Assembly (NCBI GenBank): GCA_020639255.1
Contig: JACKGZ010000005.1
Location: forward strand, 186,001 to 250,000
Direction of reading: 5' to 3'
Origin: Phycisphaera sp.
GTDB taxonomy: Bacteria; Planctomycetota; Phycisphaerae; Phycisphaerales; UBA1924
Length of the DNA: 64,000 nt
Shown: piece after piece, positions 18,920 to 27,508 of the stretch
Layout: the number at the start of each line of letters is the position of its first letter
Numbering within the stretch: position 1 is the first letter of the stretch
Notes under the pieces: model-generated
Told to the model about the DNA's origin: nothing
What the model saw: the letters and a program-made list of their open reading frames with translations, nothing else
Database searches by the model: none
Translations under genes and position numbers: made by a program

Positions 18920-21900
18920 CTATTCCTGATCCATCTCGTCCTTGGCGCGCTTCTTCGCCTTGAGGAGCCGACCAAGCCCCTCGTCCTCGGCTTCCGCGCC
19001 CTTCGTGCCTTTGGGCTTCTCTTCTTTGCTCACGAGCGGCGCCGGCTTGGAACCACCCGCCATGATGGGCGAATCGTCCATGCCTTCTTTGTACTCGAAC
19101 TTCCTCGCCGCGACGTCGGGCCTCTGCGGCTCATCCTTCTTCTCGCCCGCCATCTTCGCCTGCGCCCGCGCCCGCGCCTCGCGGAGCGTTCCGACGGATG
19201 CCGCCTCCACGCTCTTCGACTTCCCGAATGCCTTGCTGCCGATCGCGCGGAGCACACCGAGATCCAATCGCACGCGCCGCACCGCGACATCGACTAGGAA
19301 GATTCCCATCGCCAGCATCGCGCAGAGCAGATAGATCGACTCGCGCGCCACGGGCCTCGTCAGCCCGTCACGCAGCCACAGGTTCGCCTGCTGCGCATCG
19401 GCCGGCAGCACGCGACCGCCCGTGCGCTCGGCGATCTGGCGTAGAAGCCCTGCGTTATCCTCGAGCGCTCGGAATTCATCGGTGAACGGCTTTGTGACGG
19501 CCGCCTGCACCGTGCCCTCCATCGGCGCTTCGCCCTCGCCGCCGGGCGTGTTGTACCGCAAACCAACGATGTACGAGCCCGGGTCCGACGAATCGAACCG
19601 CGCGACGTACCGACCCGGCCCGTCCTGACGCAGCGTGATCTCCTGCGACTCACCGCCCGGACCGGCCACGCGCCCCTTGATCGTCGCGAAGTTGATCCGC
19701 TCGCCCGTATCGGGCATCGCGAGGTCCACCGTCAGCACCGATTCGTCGCCAAGCTGCTCGATCTTCGTGCGCGCCTCGGCCGAGCCCGTGGGGCGCATCA
19801 CCCAGCGCACGTGCTCGCCCCAGAATGACCGGTACCCCGCCCAGCCGGGCCAGCTCGGCGACCAGCGCGTCGACACGTCGCCCGTGAACGCGAGCACGCG
19901 CCCGAGCCCTCGCTGCCACTGCGCCAGGATCGGATCGTCCTGCGGCCCGCGCAGCGTCACCACCGCCAAGCCGTCCTGACGATCCGCGGTCACCACGTAC
20001 CCGCGGATGCTCGGCACGCCCGTCACACCAGTCATCGGGGCGCTTGGCATGCCCGTGAGCGCCGGCTCGAACGGATTACCCTCCCAGATCAGCGACCGCT
20101 TCACCGTCTGCGCTTCCTTGATGAAGATTTTGGGGATGGTCGCCAGCTGCGACGATGTCGTGATGCCGTAATACCGCCCGCCCGTGAACTCGGCGATGTC
20201 CTTGAGCCGTTTCAGATCCGGGCTCGTGATGCTCCCGTTGTGCGGGAAGACGCCGACTGTCGTGATCGTGATGCCCGCGTCGACAAACTTCTGCAGGAGC
20301 GCCGCCGACGGTGGCGACGGATCACCGTCGGTAATGATGATCGCGTGCCGCTGACCGGCGGGCGCGTTGATCAGCCCGTTGTACGCCAGCTGCACCGACG
20401 GGTGCATGTCGGGCATGTCGCCGAAAGTCAGCCGCTTGATCGCCTGCTGCACCGCCGAGCCGTCGCCCCGCTCGGACATCGGGTACACCCACGACACACC
20501 CCCGGTGAAGCCCGTGTATTCGATGATCCCGACGAGATCGAGCCGCGACAGCGCCATCGCCGCCGCCTCGGCCGTCTGCTGGCCGTAGTACACGCCCTCG
20601 GGCATCTCGATCGAGTGCATGATCAGCGCGAGCGCGCCCCGCGGCATCTGCCGGGTCTGAGGCGGATCGAGCTGCACGGGCAAGATGTCCTCGATCGGCG
20701 AACCGATCCAGCCGCCCGCGCCGAACGAGTCCGGCCCGCCCGTCATGAGCAAACCACCCCCGCCGTCCTCGACGTACTGACGCAGCGCCAGCTGCTGCGC
20801 CTCGCTGAACGCGTACGCGGGGATATTGCACAGCACCACCGCGTCGTACGCGTTGAATTCCACGAGCGTTGTCGGTGCGCGATCCGCGAGCACCGCGTCA
20901 ACGCCGATGCGCTCTGCCTCAAGAGCCGAAACGAACTCTGCCGATTCGCGCTCCGTCTCGGCGACCACGAGCACCTTGCCCTCGCCCGAAAAGAACGTGA
21001 TCGAACCGGCGCTGTTGTTCTCGTCGATCACGTCCCCGATGCCGCGTTCGTTCTCGTCCGGCTCGAATACCGCCGAGATCTCCTGCGGCCCGCGTTTGGT
21101 GATCCCCATCGGCACCACGAGCGTGTTCGATCCGGCCTCCAGCGTCACCGGCACACCGAGCCCGGGGCCGTTCGGATCCAGATCGATCGGGGAACCACCG
21201 ATCAGGACCGTCAGTGTGCCCTTCGTCTCGCGCGTCGACTGGATCGTGACGCGCGCGTTGATCAGCTCGCCCATGCGAGCCGTCGTCGGCGTCTCGACAC
21301 GCTCGACGATCACCTCGCCCTCGTACCGGTACGTCAGGGGCAGCACGTCGATCGGCACGCCCATCGCGCGCGCCGTCTCCGCCGCCGCGAGCAGGCTCCC
21401 GTCTGTCTCGTTGCCGTCGGTGATGACGAGCAGCCGGTATGCCGCGTCGCCCGGCCGGATCGCAAGCGCCATGCGCACCGCTTCTTCGAGATTCGTCCCG
21501 TCCGCCGACCCGATCGTCTCGGGTTCGAGCGACTGACGCAGCGTGCTCGGCAGGCTCTGCACGTACGCCTCGCGCGCCGCCGTCACACCGCCTAGCAGAT
21601 CCTCATCATTCCGACCAGCCGCAGCCGCGGCCTCGACGTACTCCTCGGCGATCGACTGCATCCGAGTCGGGACCGACTTGCTCATGTCGATCACCGCCGT
21701 CACCGCGAGCTTGTCCGATTCCTCGCGCCAGCTCGGCTCGGCGAGCGTCATTACCACCAGCAGCACCACAAGCAGGCGCGCAAAGAGCGCCATCCGGCGC
21801 GACCCGCTCCCCACCGCGCTCAGACTCTTGCGACCGATCAGGATGACCAACGCCCACACGGGCACGAGGAGCCAGAGCCACGCCGGCATCGCCAGCTCGA

Positions 21901-21934
21901 TCGGGCCGATCACCATCGCCGCCAGACCGATCAT
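18920..21934 (-). CDS. BatB-like VWA-domain membrane protein, large
   Basis: 1004 residues. Two N-terminal membrane helices (about 16-34 and 49-66) precede a VWA-like domain with DMSKS (83-87) as metal site; a second VWA-like region occurs later (ALALIMHSIEMPEG...HAIIITDGDPSPP). Between them is a glutamine-amidotransferase-like fold (YDAVVLCNIPAYAFSEAQQLALRQYVEDGGGGLLMTGG pattern), common in such large Bat-like proteins. A final membrane helix (YLLCAMLAMGIFLVDVAV) is followed by a basic, coiled-coil cytoplasmic tail rich in Lys/Glu. Probably one of the substrates or partners of the MoxR ATPase encoded 50 bases downstream. ATGA overlap with the NHL gene upstream. Confidence 0.85.
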   Translation of the reverse strand: MIGLAAMVIGPIELAMPAWLWLLVPVWALVILIGRKSLSAVGSGSRRMALFARLLVVLLVVMTLAEPSWREESDKLAVTAVIDMSKSVPTRMQSIAEEYVEAAAAAGRNDEDLLGGVTAAREAYVQSLPSTLRQSLEPETIGSADGTNLEEAVRMALAIRPGDAAYRLLVITDGNETDGSLLAAAETARAMGVPIDVLPLTYRYEGEVIVERVETPTTARMGELINARVTIQSTRETKGTLTVLIGGSPIDLDPNGPGLGVPVTLEAGSNTLVVPMGITKRGPQEISAVFEPDENERGIGDVIDENNSAGSITFFSGEGKVLVVAETERESAEFVSALEAERIGVDAVLADRAPTTLVEFNAYDAVVLCNIPAYAFSEAQQLALRQYVEDGGGGLLMTGGPDSFGAGGWIGSPIEDILPVQLDPPQTRQMPRGALALIMHSIEMPEGVYYGQQTAEAAAMALSRLDLVGIIEYTGFTGGVSWVYPMSERGDGSAVQQAIKRLTFGDMPDMHPSVQLAYNGLINAPAGQRHAIIITDGDPSPPSAALLQKFVDAGITITTVGVFPHNGSITSPDLKRLKDIAEFTGGRYYGITTSSQLATIPKIFIKEAQTVKRSLIWEGNPFEPALTGMPSAPMTGVTGVPSIRGYVVTADRQDGLAVVTLRGPQDDPILAQWQRGLGRVLAFTGDVSTRWSPSWPGWAGYRSFWGEHVRWVMRPTGSAEARTKIEQLGDESVLTVDLAMPDTGERINFATIKGRVAGPGGESQEITLRQDGPGRYVARFDSSDPGSYIVGLRYNTPGGEGEAPMEGTVQAAVTKPFTDEFRALEDNAGLLRQIAERTGGRVLPADAQQANLWLRDGLTRPVARESIYLLCAMLAMGIFLVDVAVRRVRLDLGVLRAIGSKAFGKSKSVEAASVGTLREARARAQAKMAGEKKDEPQRPDVAARKFEYKEGMDDSPIMAGGSKPAPLVSKEEKPKGTKGAEAEDEGLGRLLKAKKRAKDEMDQE

Positions 21935-23001
21935 CGCGCGCCCCCCGCAAGAGGCACGCCGCTCAGCTTTACGACCTGGATCCTGTTGTTGCCCGAGTCC
22001 AGCACGAACAGCTCGTCCCCGATCGCCGCGACGCCCCAGGGCGAGGCGAGCTGCCCCGGCTCACGCCCGGGCTCACCGATCACCTCAAGCACCTCGCCCG
22101 AGTCGAGATCAAGCCGAGTCACGCGGTTGCCACCGAATTCCACGATCAGCGCCTGACGGTTTCCGATCAATTCAAGCCCGTACGGATAGCGCAAGAGGTC
22201 CGATGTCCCGCCCCCGATCCACGCGATGTGCTCGCCATCGAGCGTGAACCGCCCGACCCGGTGGTTGCACGCGTCCGTCACGATCAGCTCGCGCGCGACC
22301 GAATCCACCGCGATCGACTGCGGCCGATCGAACACCACCCGGTGCTCCGTGTTGTCGCCCTCGTGCGCCACGCCGAACGCCCCGATATCAAAGAGAAACT
22401 CGAACTCGGGCGAAAACGCGCTGATCCGGTCGTGCCCGCCGTACTCGCTCACATAGATCCGCTCGACACGCCCCGCCTTGTCCGTCAGCACCGCGATGTC
22501 CGTCGGGTAGGTGAACTGACCGTCCTCGATGCCGACCGAGCCGAATTCGAGCGCGGGCTCATCCGAGCCGCTCTCGACGTCGTACACAATCACCCGGTGC
22601 TCGTGCGTGTCGGCGACATAGAGCCCGAGCCGCGCGTCATCGCCCGGCATCGGCGCCAGCGTGATCCCCGTCGGCTTGCCGTTGTCGAACTTGGGTGTCG
22701 AAAAGAGCCGGATCCCCCGCCCCGTCTCGGGGTCGATCCGCTGAACCCGCGCCGCCTTGTCCACCACCCAGAGCTGCCCGTCGGCGCTCGCGATCCCGCG
22801 CGGGTACATCAGCTGCCCCGGCGCCCGCCCGGGCTCGCCCAGCACGCGCCGCACATCCAGCCTCGCCGATTCGCCCGCCTCGGCCCGCTCATCGCACGCG
22901 ACAACGACGCAGCACACCGCCGCGCACGCCAGCACCGAGATGGAACGACCGATCACCCGCACATCCGCCCGCTTTCCATCCGAGACACCGCGAACCCTCA
23001 C
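21931..23001 (-). CDS. NHL-repeat beta-propeller lipoprotein
   Basis: 356 residues from a GTG at 23001, chosen because it overlaps the permease stop as GTGA like other genes in this run. A GTG at 22956 would give a shorter, more typical signal peptide and is the alternative. The hydrophobic stretch ISVLACAAVCCVVVAC ends in a lipobox-like Cys. The mature protein has repeats of the form EPGRAPGQLMYPRGIA...LWVVD, DGQFTYPTDIAV...IYVSE, RVVFDRPQSIAV...LIVTD and EPGQLASPWGVAAI...FVLDSGNNRIQ, the NHL beta-propeller pattern (about six blades). It is probably a periplasmic or outer-membrane-anchored binding or scaffold protein. Confidence 0.8.
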   Translation of the reverse strand: MRVRGVSDGKRADVRVIGRSISVLACAAVCCVVVACDERAEAGESARLDVRRVLGEPGRAPGQLMYPRGIASADGQLWVVDKAARVQRIDPETGRGIRLFSTPKFDNGKPTGITLAPMPGDDARLGLYVADTHEHRVIVYDVESGSDEPALEFGSVGIEDGQFTYPTDIAVLTDKAGRVERIYVSEYGGHDRISAFSPEFEFLFDIGAFGVAHEGDNTEHRVVFDRPQSIAVDSVARELIVTDACNHRVGRFTLDGEHIAWIGGGTSDLLRYPYGLELIGNRQALIVEFGGNRVTRLDLDSGEVLEVIGEPGREPGQLASPWGVAAIGDELFVLDSGNNRIQVVKLSGVPLAGGAR

Positions 23002-24605
23002 TGATTCGGATTCGACCCCCGGGCGGTTCGCATCCACACCAACCACACCCCCCACAACCCCGACGCCCCGCACACGAGCAGCGTACCGAATCCGATCACC
23101 ATGAGCGCAAGCCCCGCCAGATGCTCGTACCGCTGAAAGTGGAGCAGATTCAGCATCGACCGCGCGAGTGAGGCCATCCCGGGCGGGCTCACCACCATCG
23201 CGCTCTCGATCTCGTGCATCGAAAGCCCACCCATCGCCAGAGCACCGGCCGCGATCGCGGGCCACCCGCGCACACCCGACGTCCGCGCCCATCCGATCGG
23301 CCCCGTCGCGCCAGAGATCACCCGCAGATCCCGGTCCTCGCTCGGCTCGGTCAGCGTCAGCAGCACCCCGATCGCCACGGGCAGCGCCAGAAAGCGCGAC
23401 ACGTGCGCCAGAATCACGATCAGCACCGAATCGTCGATCACCCTCCACGCGCCGCCGATCAGGACGCCCGTCACAACGCCCGGCAGGAGGGCCGTCACGA
23501 TCGACGCCAGAACACACGAAATCGTCGTCCGCCGCGCCCATCGCCCGCCGCCGAGCCCGATCCAGACCGCAGCGCTCGTCATCGCCCCGATCAGCCCGAC
23601 CGCTCCCGCGACCATCCACGCCGAACCGATCGCGCGCGACTCCGTGCGCCAGACCGTGGAGATCGTCTCGGCGGACTCCAGATCCAGCGCAAACAGCGCC
23701 GCAGGCACCACCACCGCGAGCCCCACCACGACAAGTGATATTGCCGCGCCGAGAAATCCCGAACTTCGCAGTTCAACGCCGTCGCCCCGCATCGAACGTC
23801 CGCACCGCCACAATCCAGCGCACACCGCGAGCGAAGCGATAATCACAATCACCAATACCGGCCATGCGGCGAGCACCACGCGCCAGCGCTCGTCCGCGGT
23901 CGTCGCGTCGAGCTCGAGCCAGATCTTCGTCGCGTACGTGTTCATCTGCGCCAGATGCAAGGGCACCGCCGACCCCACCATCAGCACCGACACCAGCCCC
24001 GCCGCGAGCACCGACCTTCGCCAGCTCATCCCGAGCCGAAGCCGCGTCCAGAGCATCGGCCCGCGCCCGACGAGCCGGGCCGCTTCGAGTGAAGCCGGGT
24101 CGATCTCGCGCACGCGCGACGCGATCACGAGCTGCGCGATCGGCGTCGCCCAGAGCGCCAGCCCCACCACCGCGAGCGCGCGACCCACAGCAACCGCGCG
24201 CCAGCTCGGGCCCATCGCGAGCCAATCCCCGATCACCGTCCCCGGCCCACGCAGAAGCCCAAGGCCCGAGTACACCAGCCAGCTCGGCATCAGGATCGGG
24301 GCCACCAGAACGGGCGACCACCACGTCCGCCAGCCCCGGCTCAGCCACGCGCCGGGCCAGGCGATCACAACCGACAGGCATCCGATCAGCACCGCCCAAC
24401 CGACAGTCTCGCCCAAGAGCCCAAAGCTCGGCGAGAAACCGATCGGATCGGGTGATCCCCGGGCGCCCTCGACCGCTTTCCACATGAAGTGCACGAGCGG
24501 ATAGACGCATGCCGCGCCCGCGATCACGACGAACACCACCACCGCGGGCCAGGACGAACCCGTGAGCATGCTCGATCGACGATCCGCCAAGGCCCGTCCC
24601 TCCAC
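22998..24605 (-). CDS. Two-domain binding-protein-dependent-type ABC permease, orphan
   Basis: 535 residues and about a dozen hydrophobic helices in two halves, as in iron(III)- or thiamine-type permeases. The first half keeps the EAA loop that contacts the ATPase (SLEAARLVGRGPMLWTRLRL). In the second half the corresponding loop is degenerate (RVISGATGPIGWARTSG). No ATPase or solute-binding protein gene adjoins it; the nearest gene downstream, in GTGA overlap, is an NHL-repeat lipoprotein. The start used is a GTG at 24605; an ATG at 24569 is possible. It may have lost transport coupling or use an ATPase encoded elsewhere. First gene of the long minus-strand run. Confidence 0.75.
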   Translation of the reverse strand: MEGRALADRRSSMLTGSSWPAVVVFVVIAGAACVYPLVHFMWKAVEGARGSPDPIGFSPSFGLLGETVGWAVLIGCLSVVIAWPGAWLSRGWRTWWSPVLVAPILMPSWLVYSGLGLLRGPGTVIGDWLAMGPSWRAVAVGRALAVVGLALWATPIAQLVIASRVREIDPASLEAARLVGRGPMLWTRLRLGMSWRRSVLAAGLVSVLMVGSAVPLHLAQMNTYATKIWLELDATTADERWRVVLAAWPVLVIVIIASLAVCAGLWRCGRSMRGDGVELRSSGFLGAAISLVVVGLAVVVPAALFALDLESAETISTVWRTESRAIGSAWMVAGAVGLIGAMTSAAVWIGLGGGRWARRTTISCVLASIVTALLPGVVTGVLIGGAWRVIDDSVLIVILAHVSRFLALPVAIGVLLTLTEPSEDRDLRVISGATGPIGWARTSGVRGWPAIAAGALAMGGLSMHEIESAMVVSPPGMASLARSMLNLLHFQRYEHLAGLALMVIGFGTLLVCGASGLWGVWLVWMRTARGSNPNQ

Positions 24606-24713
24606 CGCCGCACCCCCGAATCCGGCACAGCATGACCGAACCGGCTACGCTATGCATCCAGCAAACGGGGCTACTTCGCGCCCGATCACCATGCGATCTC
24701 CACGGAACACGCC

Positions 24714-25190
24714 ATGATCGATATCCGAAAGCTGAAAGAGCTCGTCAAACTCATGGTCGAGAACGACCTCACCGAGCTCGACCTCCAGGATAAGGAAGAA
24801 ACCGTCGCCCTCCGCCGAGGACACCCCGGCGGCGTCATCACGGGACAACCCGTCATGCACATGGCGCCTTCGGGCGGGTACGCCTCGTCTCCTTCATACT
24901 CCTCGGGCGACGGCTCGGGTTCGTCTGATTCGGGAGACACCGACGACGGGCTCATCGCCATCGAGTCGCCCATGGTCGGCACCTTCTACTCCGCGCCCAA
25001 CCCCGACAGCGACAACTTCGTGAAGGTCGGTGACTCGATCAGCTCCGACACCGTCGTCTGCCTCGTCGAGGCCATGAAGGTCTTCAACGAGATCAAGGCC
25101 GAGACTACCGGCACGATCGCCAAGTGCCTCGTCGAGAGCGGGCAGGCCGTCGAGTTCGGCCAGAAGCTCTACCTCGTCAAGCCGAACTGA
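24714..25190 (+). CDS. accB: Biotin carboxyl carrier protein of acetyl-CoA carboxylase
   Basis: 158 residues, normal BCCP size. N-terminal helical segment (IRKLKELVKLMVENDLTELDL), a low-complexity Gly/Ser linker (about 52-78), and the C-terminal biotinyl domain with ESPMVGTFY and the biotin-attachment motif EAMKVFNE; the biotinylated lysine is Lys122. The motif is EAMKVFNE rather than the usual EAMKMMNE. BCCP carries CO2 between biotin carboxylase and carboxyltransferase in the first step of fatty acid synthesis. accC follows after a 91-base spacer that contains an inverted repeat. The carboxyltransferase genes accA/accD are not in the window. Confidence 0.95.
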   Translation: MIDIRKLKELVKLMVENDLTELDLQDKEETVALRRGHPGGVITGQPVMHMAPSGGYASSPSYSSGDGSGSSDSGDTDDGLIAIESPMVGTFYSAPNPDSDNFVKVGDSISSDTVVCLVEAMKVFNEIKAETTGTIAKCLVESGQAVEFGQKLYLVKPN

Positions 25191-25199
25191 ATGTGAGAA

Positions 25200-25274
25200 G
25201 GCACTGGGCACTAGGCATGAGGCACTAGTACAGAAGCCCATCCCAGTGCCGAGTGCCTCATGCCTTGTGCCTGG
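25200..25274. repeat. Heptad-unit inverted repeat between accB and accC
   Basis: Left side: four consecutive 7-base units (GGCACTG, GGCACTA, GGCATGA, GGCACTA). Right side: four units in inverse orientation (CAGTGCC, GAGTGCC, TCATGCC, TTGTGCC). The core AGGCATGAGGCACT (25213-25226) is matched perfectly by its reverse complement at 25252-25265, so a 14-bp stem with a 25-base loop can form. It lies in the accC leader and could be a REP/MITE-like element or a processed RNA hairpin. Confidence 0.8.
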
Positions 25275-25281
25275 AACTTCC

Positions 25282-26622
25282 ATGTTCAGACGCGTCCTCA
25301 TTGCCAACCGAGGCGAGATCGCCCTCCGCATCATCCGCGCGTGCCAGGAACTCGGGATCGAGACGGTCTGCGTCTACTCCGAGGCCGACGCCGACGCGCC
25401 CTACCTGCGCCTGGCCGACCGCGCCATATGCATCGGGCCGGGCCCGTCCAAGGACAGCTACCTCAACATCCCCCGCATCATCGCTGCAGCCGAGATCGCC
25501 GACGTCGACGCGATCCACCCGGGCTACGGCTTCCTCTCCGAGCGAGCCGACTTCGCCGCCATCTGCCGCGACTGCAAGATCGAATTCATCGGCCCATCAC
25601 CAGAAGCCATGGGCAAGCTGGGCGACAAGGTCGAAGCCAAACGCTACGCCAAGGCCGCCAAGGTCCCCGTTTTCCCGGGTTCCGAGGGCGCGATCGAGGA
25701 AGAAGAGGAAGCCGTCGAGGTCGCCAACGAGATCGGCTACCCCGTGATCATCAAGGCCGCCGCGGGCGGGGGCGGCCGCGGCATGCGCGTCTGCCACAAC
25801 GAGGCCACGCTCCGCACCAACATCAAGAAGGCCCAGCAGGAAGCGCTCGCCGCGTTCGGCAACGGAGCCGTGTTCATCGAGAAGTTCCTCGAGCGAGCCC
25901 GCCACGTCGAGATCCAGACGCTGGGCGACAAGCACGGGCACGCCGTACACCTCTTCGAGCGCGACTGCTCTATGCAGCGCCGCCACCAGAAGGTCATCGA
26001 AGAAGCCCCCGGCCCGGGCATCGACCGCAAGAAGATCACGGCCGTCGCCGAGAGCGCCGCCAAGCTGATCAAGAGCGCCGAGTACGCCGGTGCCGCGACG
26101 GTCGAGTTCCTGATGGACGAGCAGCAGAACTTCTACATGCTCGAAGTCAACACCCGCGTGCAGGTCGAGCACCCTGTCACCGAAATGATCACGGGCGTCG
26201 ACATCGTCAAGATGTCGATCCTCGTCGCCTCGGGCGCGCCCCTGCCCTTCAAGCAGAAGGACATCTCAATCAACGGCCACGCGATCGAGTGCCGCATCAA
26301 CGCCGAGAACCCCGACAAGGGTTTCATGCCTTCCGCCGGCGTCATCGAGACACTCCACATGCCGGGCGGCCCGGGCGTCCGCATGGACTCTCACGTCGTG
26401 CCCGGCTACCGCGTCCCGCCCAACTACGACTCGATGATCGGCAAGCTGATCGTCCACGCCGAGGACCGCAAGCAGGCGATCAACCGCATGAAGCGAGCCC
26501 TCGGCGAGCTCACCATCGGCCCGATCAACACCACCATCCCGCTCCACCAACGCCTCATGGAGAACGCCGATTTCTCCGCCGGCGGCATCGATATCCACTA
26601 CCTCGAGCGTCTCCTGAAATAG
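25282..26622 (+). CDS. accC: Acetyl-CoA carboxylase biotin carboxylase subunit
   Basis: 446 residues from the ATG at 25282 (MFRRVLIANRGEIALRI), the universal AccC start; an in-frame ATG at 25246 lies inside the upstream repeat. The ATP-grasp glycine loop AAAGGGGRGMRV, the KFLERARHVEIQTLGD segment and the active-site EVNTRVQVEHPVTE (catalytic Arg and Glu) are all present, and the length is right. The enzyme carboxylates the biotin on AccB with bicarbonate and ATP. Downstream, the zinc-ribbon gene begins after 40 bases on the same strand. Confidence 0.97.
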   Translation: MFRRVLIANRGEIALRIIRACQELGIETVCVYSEADADAPYLRLADRAICIGPGPSKDSYLNIPRIIAAAEIADVDAIHPGYGFLSERADFAAICRDCKIEFIGPSPEAMGKLGDKVEAKRYAKAAKVPVFPGSEGAIEEEEEAVEVANEIGYPVIIKAAAGGGGRGMRVCHNEATLRTNIKKAQQEALAAFGNGAVFIEKFLERARHVEIQTLGDKHGHAVHLFERDCSMQRRHQKVIEEAPGPGIDRKKITAVAESAAKLIKSAEYAGAATVEFLMDEQQNFYMLEVNTRVQVEHPVTEMITGVDIVKMSILVASGAPLPFKQKDISINGHAIECRINAENPDKGFMPSAGVIETLHMPGGPGVRMDSHVVPGYRVPPNYDSMIGKLIVHAEDRKQAINRMKRALGELTIGPINTTIPLHQRLMENADFSAGGIDIHYLERLLK

Positions 26623-26662
26623 ACTCGTCCTCATACCGAACAATTCTTCGGGGAGGACAGCC

Positions 26663-27016
26663 ATGCTCTGGGAAATCTATCAGCAGTCGAGAATCCACGC
26701 CGCGAGCGCCCAGGCCGAATCCGCCTCGCGCAAATCCGGCGAGATCCGCAGCGCCGTCTACGAACTCGAGAACCGGACCGACCGTCTCGCACTCACCACG
26801 ATGGCCATGTGGGCGCTCATGAGCGAGAAACTCGGCATCACCGAGCAGGAACTCGAAGACAAGATCACCGAGATCGACCTCTCCGACGGCAAGCTCGACG
26901 GCAAGGTCCGGGTCGAGGCTCAGTCCTGCCCGTCCTGCGGCAGGAAGCTCTCCAAACGTCACCACAAGTGCATGTACTGCGGCACCGTCGCCGGGGACAC
27001 GGTCGGCCGACTCTGA
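26663..27016 (+). CDS. Zinc-ribbon protein of unknown function
   Basis: 117 residues preceded by a strong ribosome site (GGGGAGGA). The N-terminal 60 residues form a helix rich in Ala/Ser/Glu (SAQAESASRKSGEIRSAVYELENRTDRLAL) and the C-terminus has CPSCGRKLSKRHHKCMYCG, a CxxC-x13-CxxC zinc ribbon. It may bind nucleic acid or protein. The location after accC is probably only operon proximity. Similar short helical zinc-ribbon proteins are common in Planctomycetota, but I do not recognise a named family. Confidence 0.75.
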   Translation: MLWEIYQQSRIHAASAQAESASRKSGEIRSAVYELENRTDRLALTTMAMWALMSEKLGITEQELEDKITEIDLSDGKLDGKVRVEAQSCPSCGRKLSKRHHKCMYCGTVAGDTVGRL

Positions 27017-27245
27017 AATTTCGCCCGGATTGCTGGCGTTATCGGCACTCCGTAGTACTTTCAGAGCAAGGGTCTTCTCCATCATCGGAGAAGTTGAAAA
27101 GCGTGTCTGGTTCTCAGCCGGACCGTCTCGTGGCGCGGGTACTTCGTTTCCATTCGCATTGGCGAGCTCGTCCGCTGTGGCCGCACACGCTCTGTCGGGA
27201 TGCCCTGCCCTTGGTGGTCAGAGCGGTCGCGAGCAGGGAGCAGCC

Positions 27246-27428
27246 ATGAAGACGAACCATTCACGCTGCACTCACCACACGGGCGACCAAACCGACACCC
27301 ACTCGGATACATCTTTCACGATCGCACGGCTCACACACGGAGCGTGGGCTCCAGATAGGACTCCGACCCGCAAGACCAACACTCTCCTCGGTCTTGGTGG
27401 TCCCGCAGCGGCAAGGCACCGGCGCTAA
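27246..27428 (+). CDS. Possible small protein (60 aa), weak
   Basis: The ATG at 27246 is preceded by AGGGAG at good spacing, giving a 60-residue basic protein (MKTNHSRCTHHTGDQ... ending GLGGPAAARHRR). The composition is rich in Thr/His/Arg and low in hydrophobics, which looks more like translated non-coding sequence. A hairpin resembling a terminator follows 25 bases after the stop. The whole region could equally be an RNA gene. Confidence 0.2.
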   Translation: MKTNHSRCTHHTGDQTDTHSDTSFTIARLTHGAWAPDRTPTRKTNTLLGLGGPAAARHRR

Positions 27429-27452
27429 CCCACGACAGCGCGATCCAGACGG

Positions 27453-27482
27453 CAACGGGCCCCGCAAACGCGGGGTCCGTTG
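27453..27482 (+). terminator. Strong hairpin, probable terminator
   Basis: A 13-bp stem with one G-T pair (CAACGGGCCCCGC / GCGGGGTCCGTTG) and a 4-base AAAC loop, followed on the plus strand by the weak T-run TCATTTCC. It sits between the plus-strand accB-accC-zinc-ribbon transcript and the end of the minus-strand SecA-like operon, so it may stop transcription from both sides. Confidence 0.5.
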
Positions 27483-27508
27483 TCATTTCCCATCTCCAAA
27501 GAACCGAC

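Larger units (their letters stand above)
27017..27508. other. Intergenic region without a clear gene, hairpin-rich
   Basis: Convergent gap between the zinc-ribbon gene and the SecA-like gene. It holds a 7-bp hairpin (CTTCTCC at 27074-27080 with GGAGAAG at 27087-27093), a second arm pair CAAGACC/GGTCTTG in 27371-27407, the weak small frame at 27246, and a strong GC hairpin at 27453-27482. No tRNA or known non-coding RNA could be identified, although a structured RNA is possible. Confidence 0.5.

Noticed and set aside
25260..26822. 520-residue plus-strand frame over accC
   Set aside because: Arg/His/Pro-rich frame-shifted shadow of accC, whose own frame has all catalytic motifs.
27209..27245. 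Signal recognition particle RNA-like stretch
   Set aside because: GGTCAG and AGCAGCC are present, but the GGAA tetraloop and the pairing between them do not fit, so I do not call an SRP RNA.
27030..27428. 132-residue plus-strand frame
   Set aside because: No convincing start at its 5' end and a composition unlike the neighbours; only its last 60 residues follow a ribosome site, and these are listed with low confidence.
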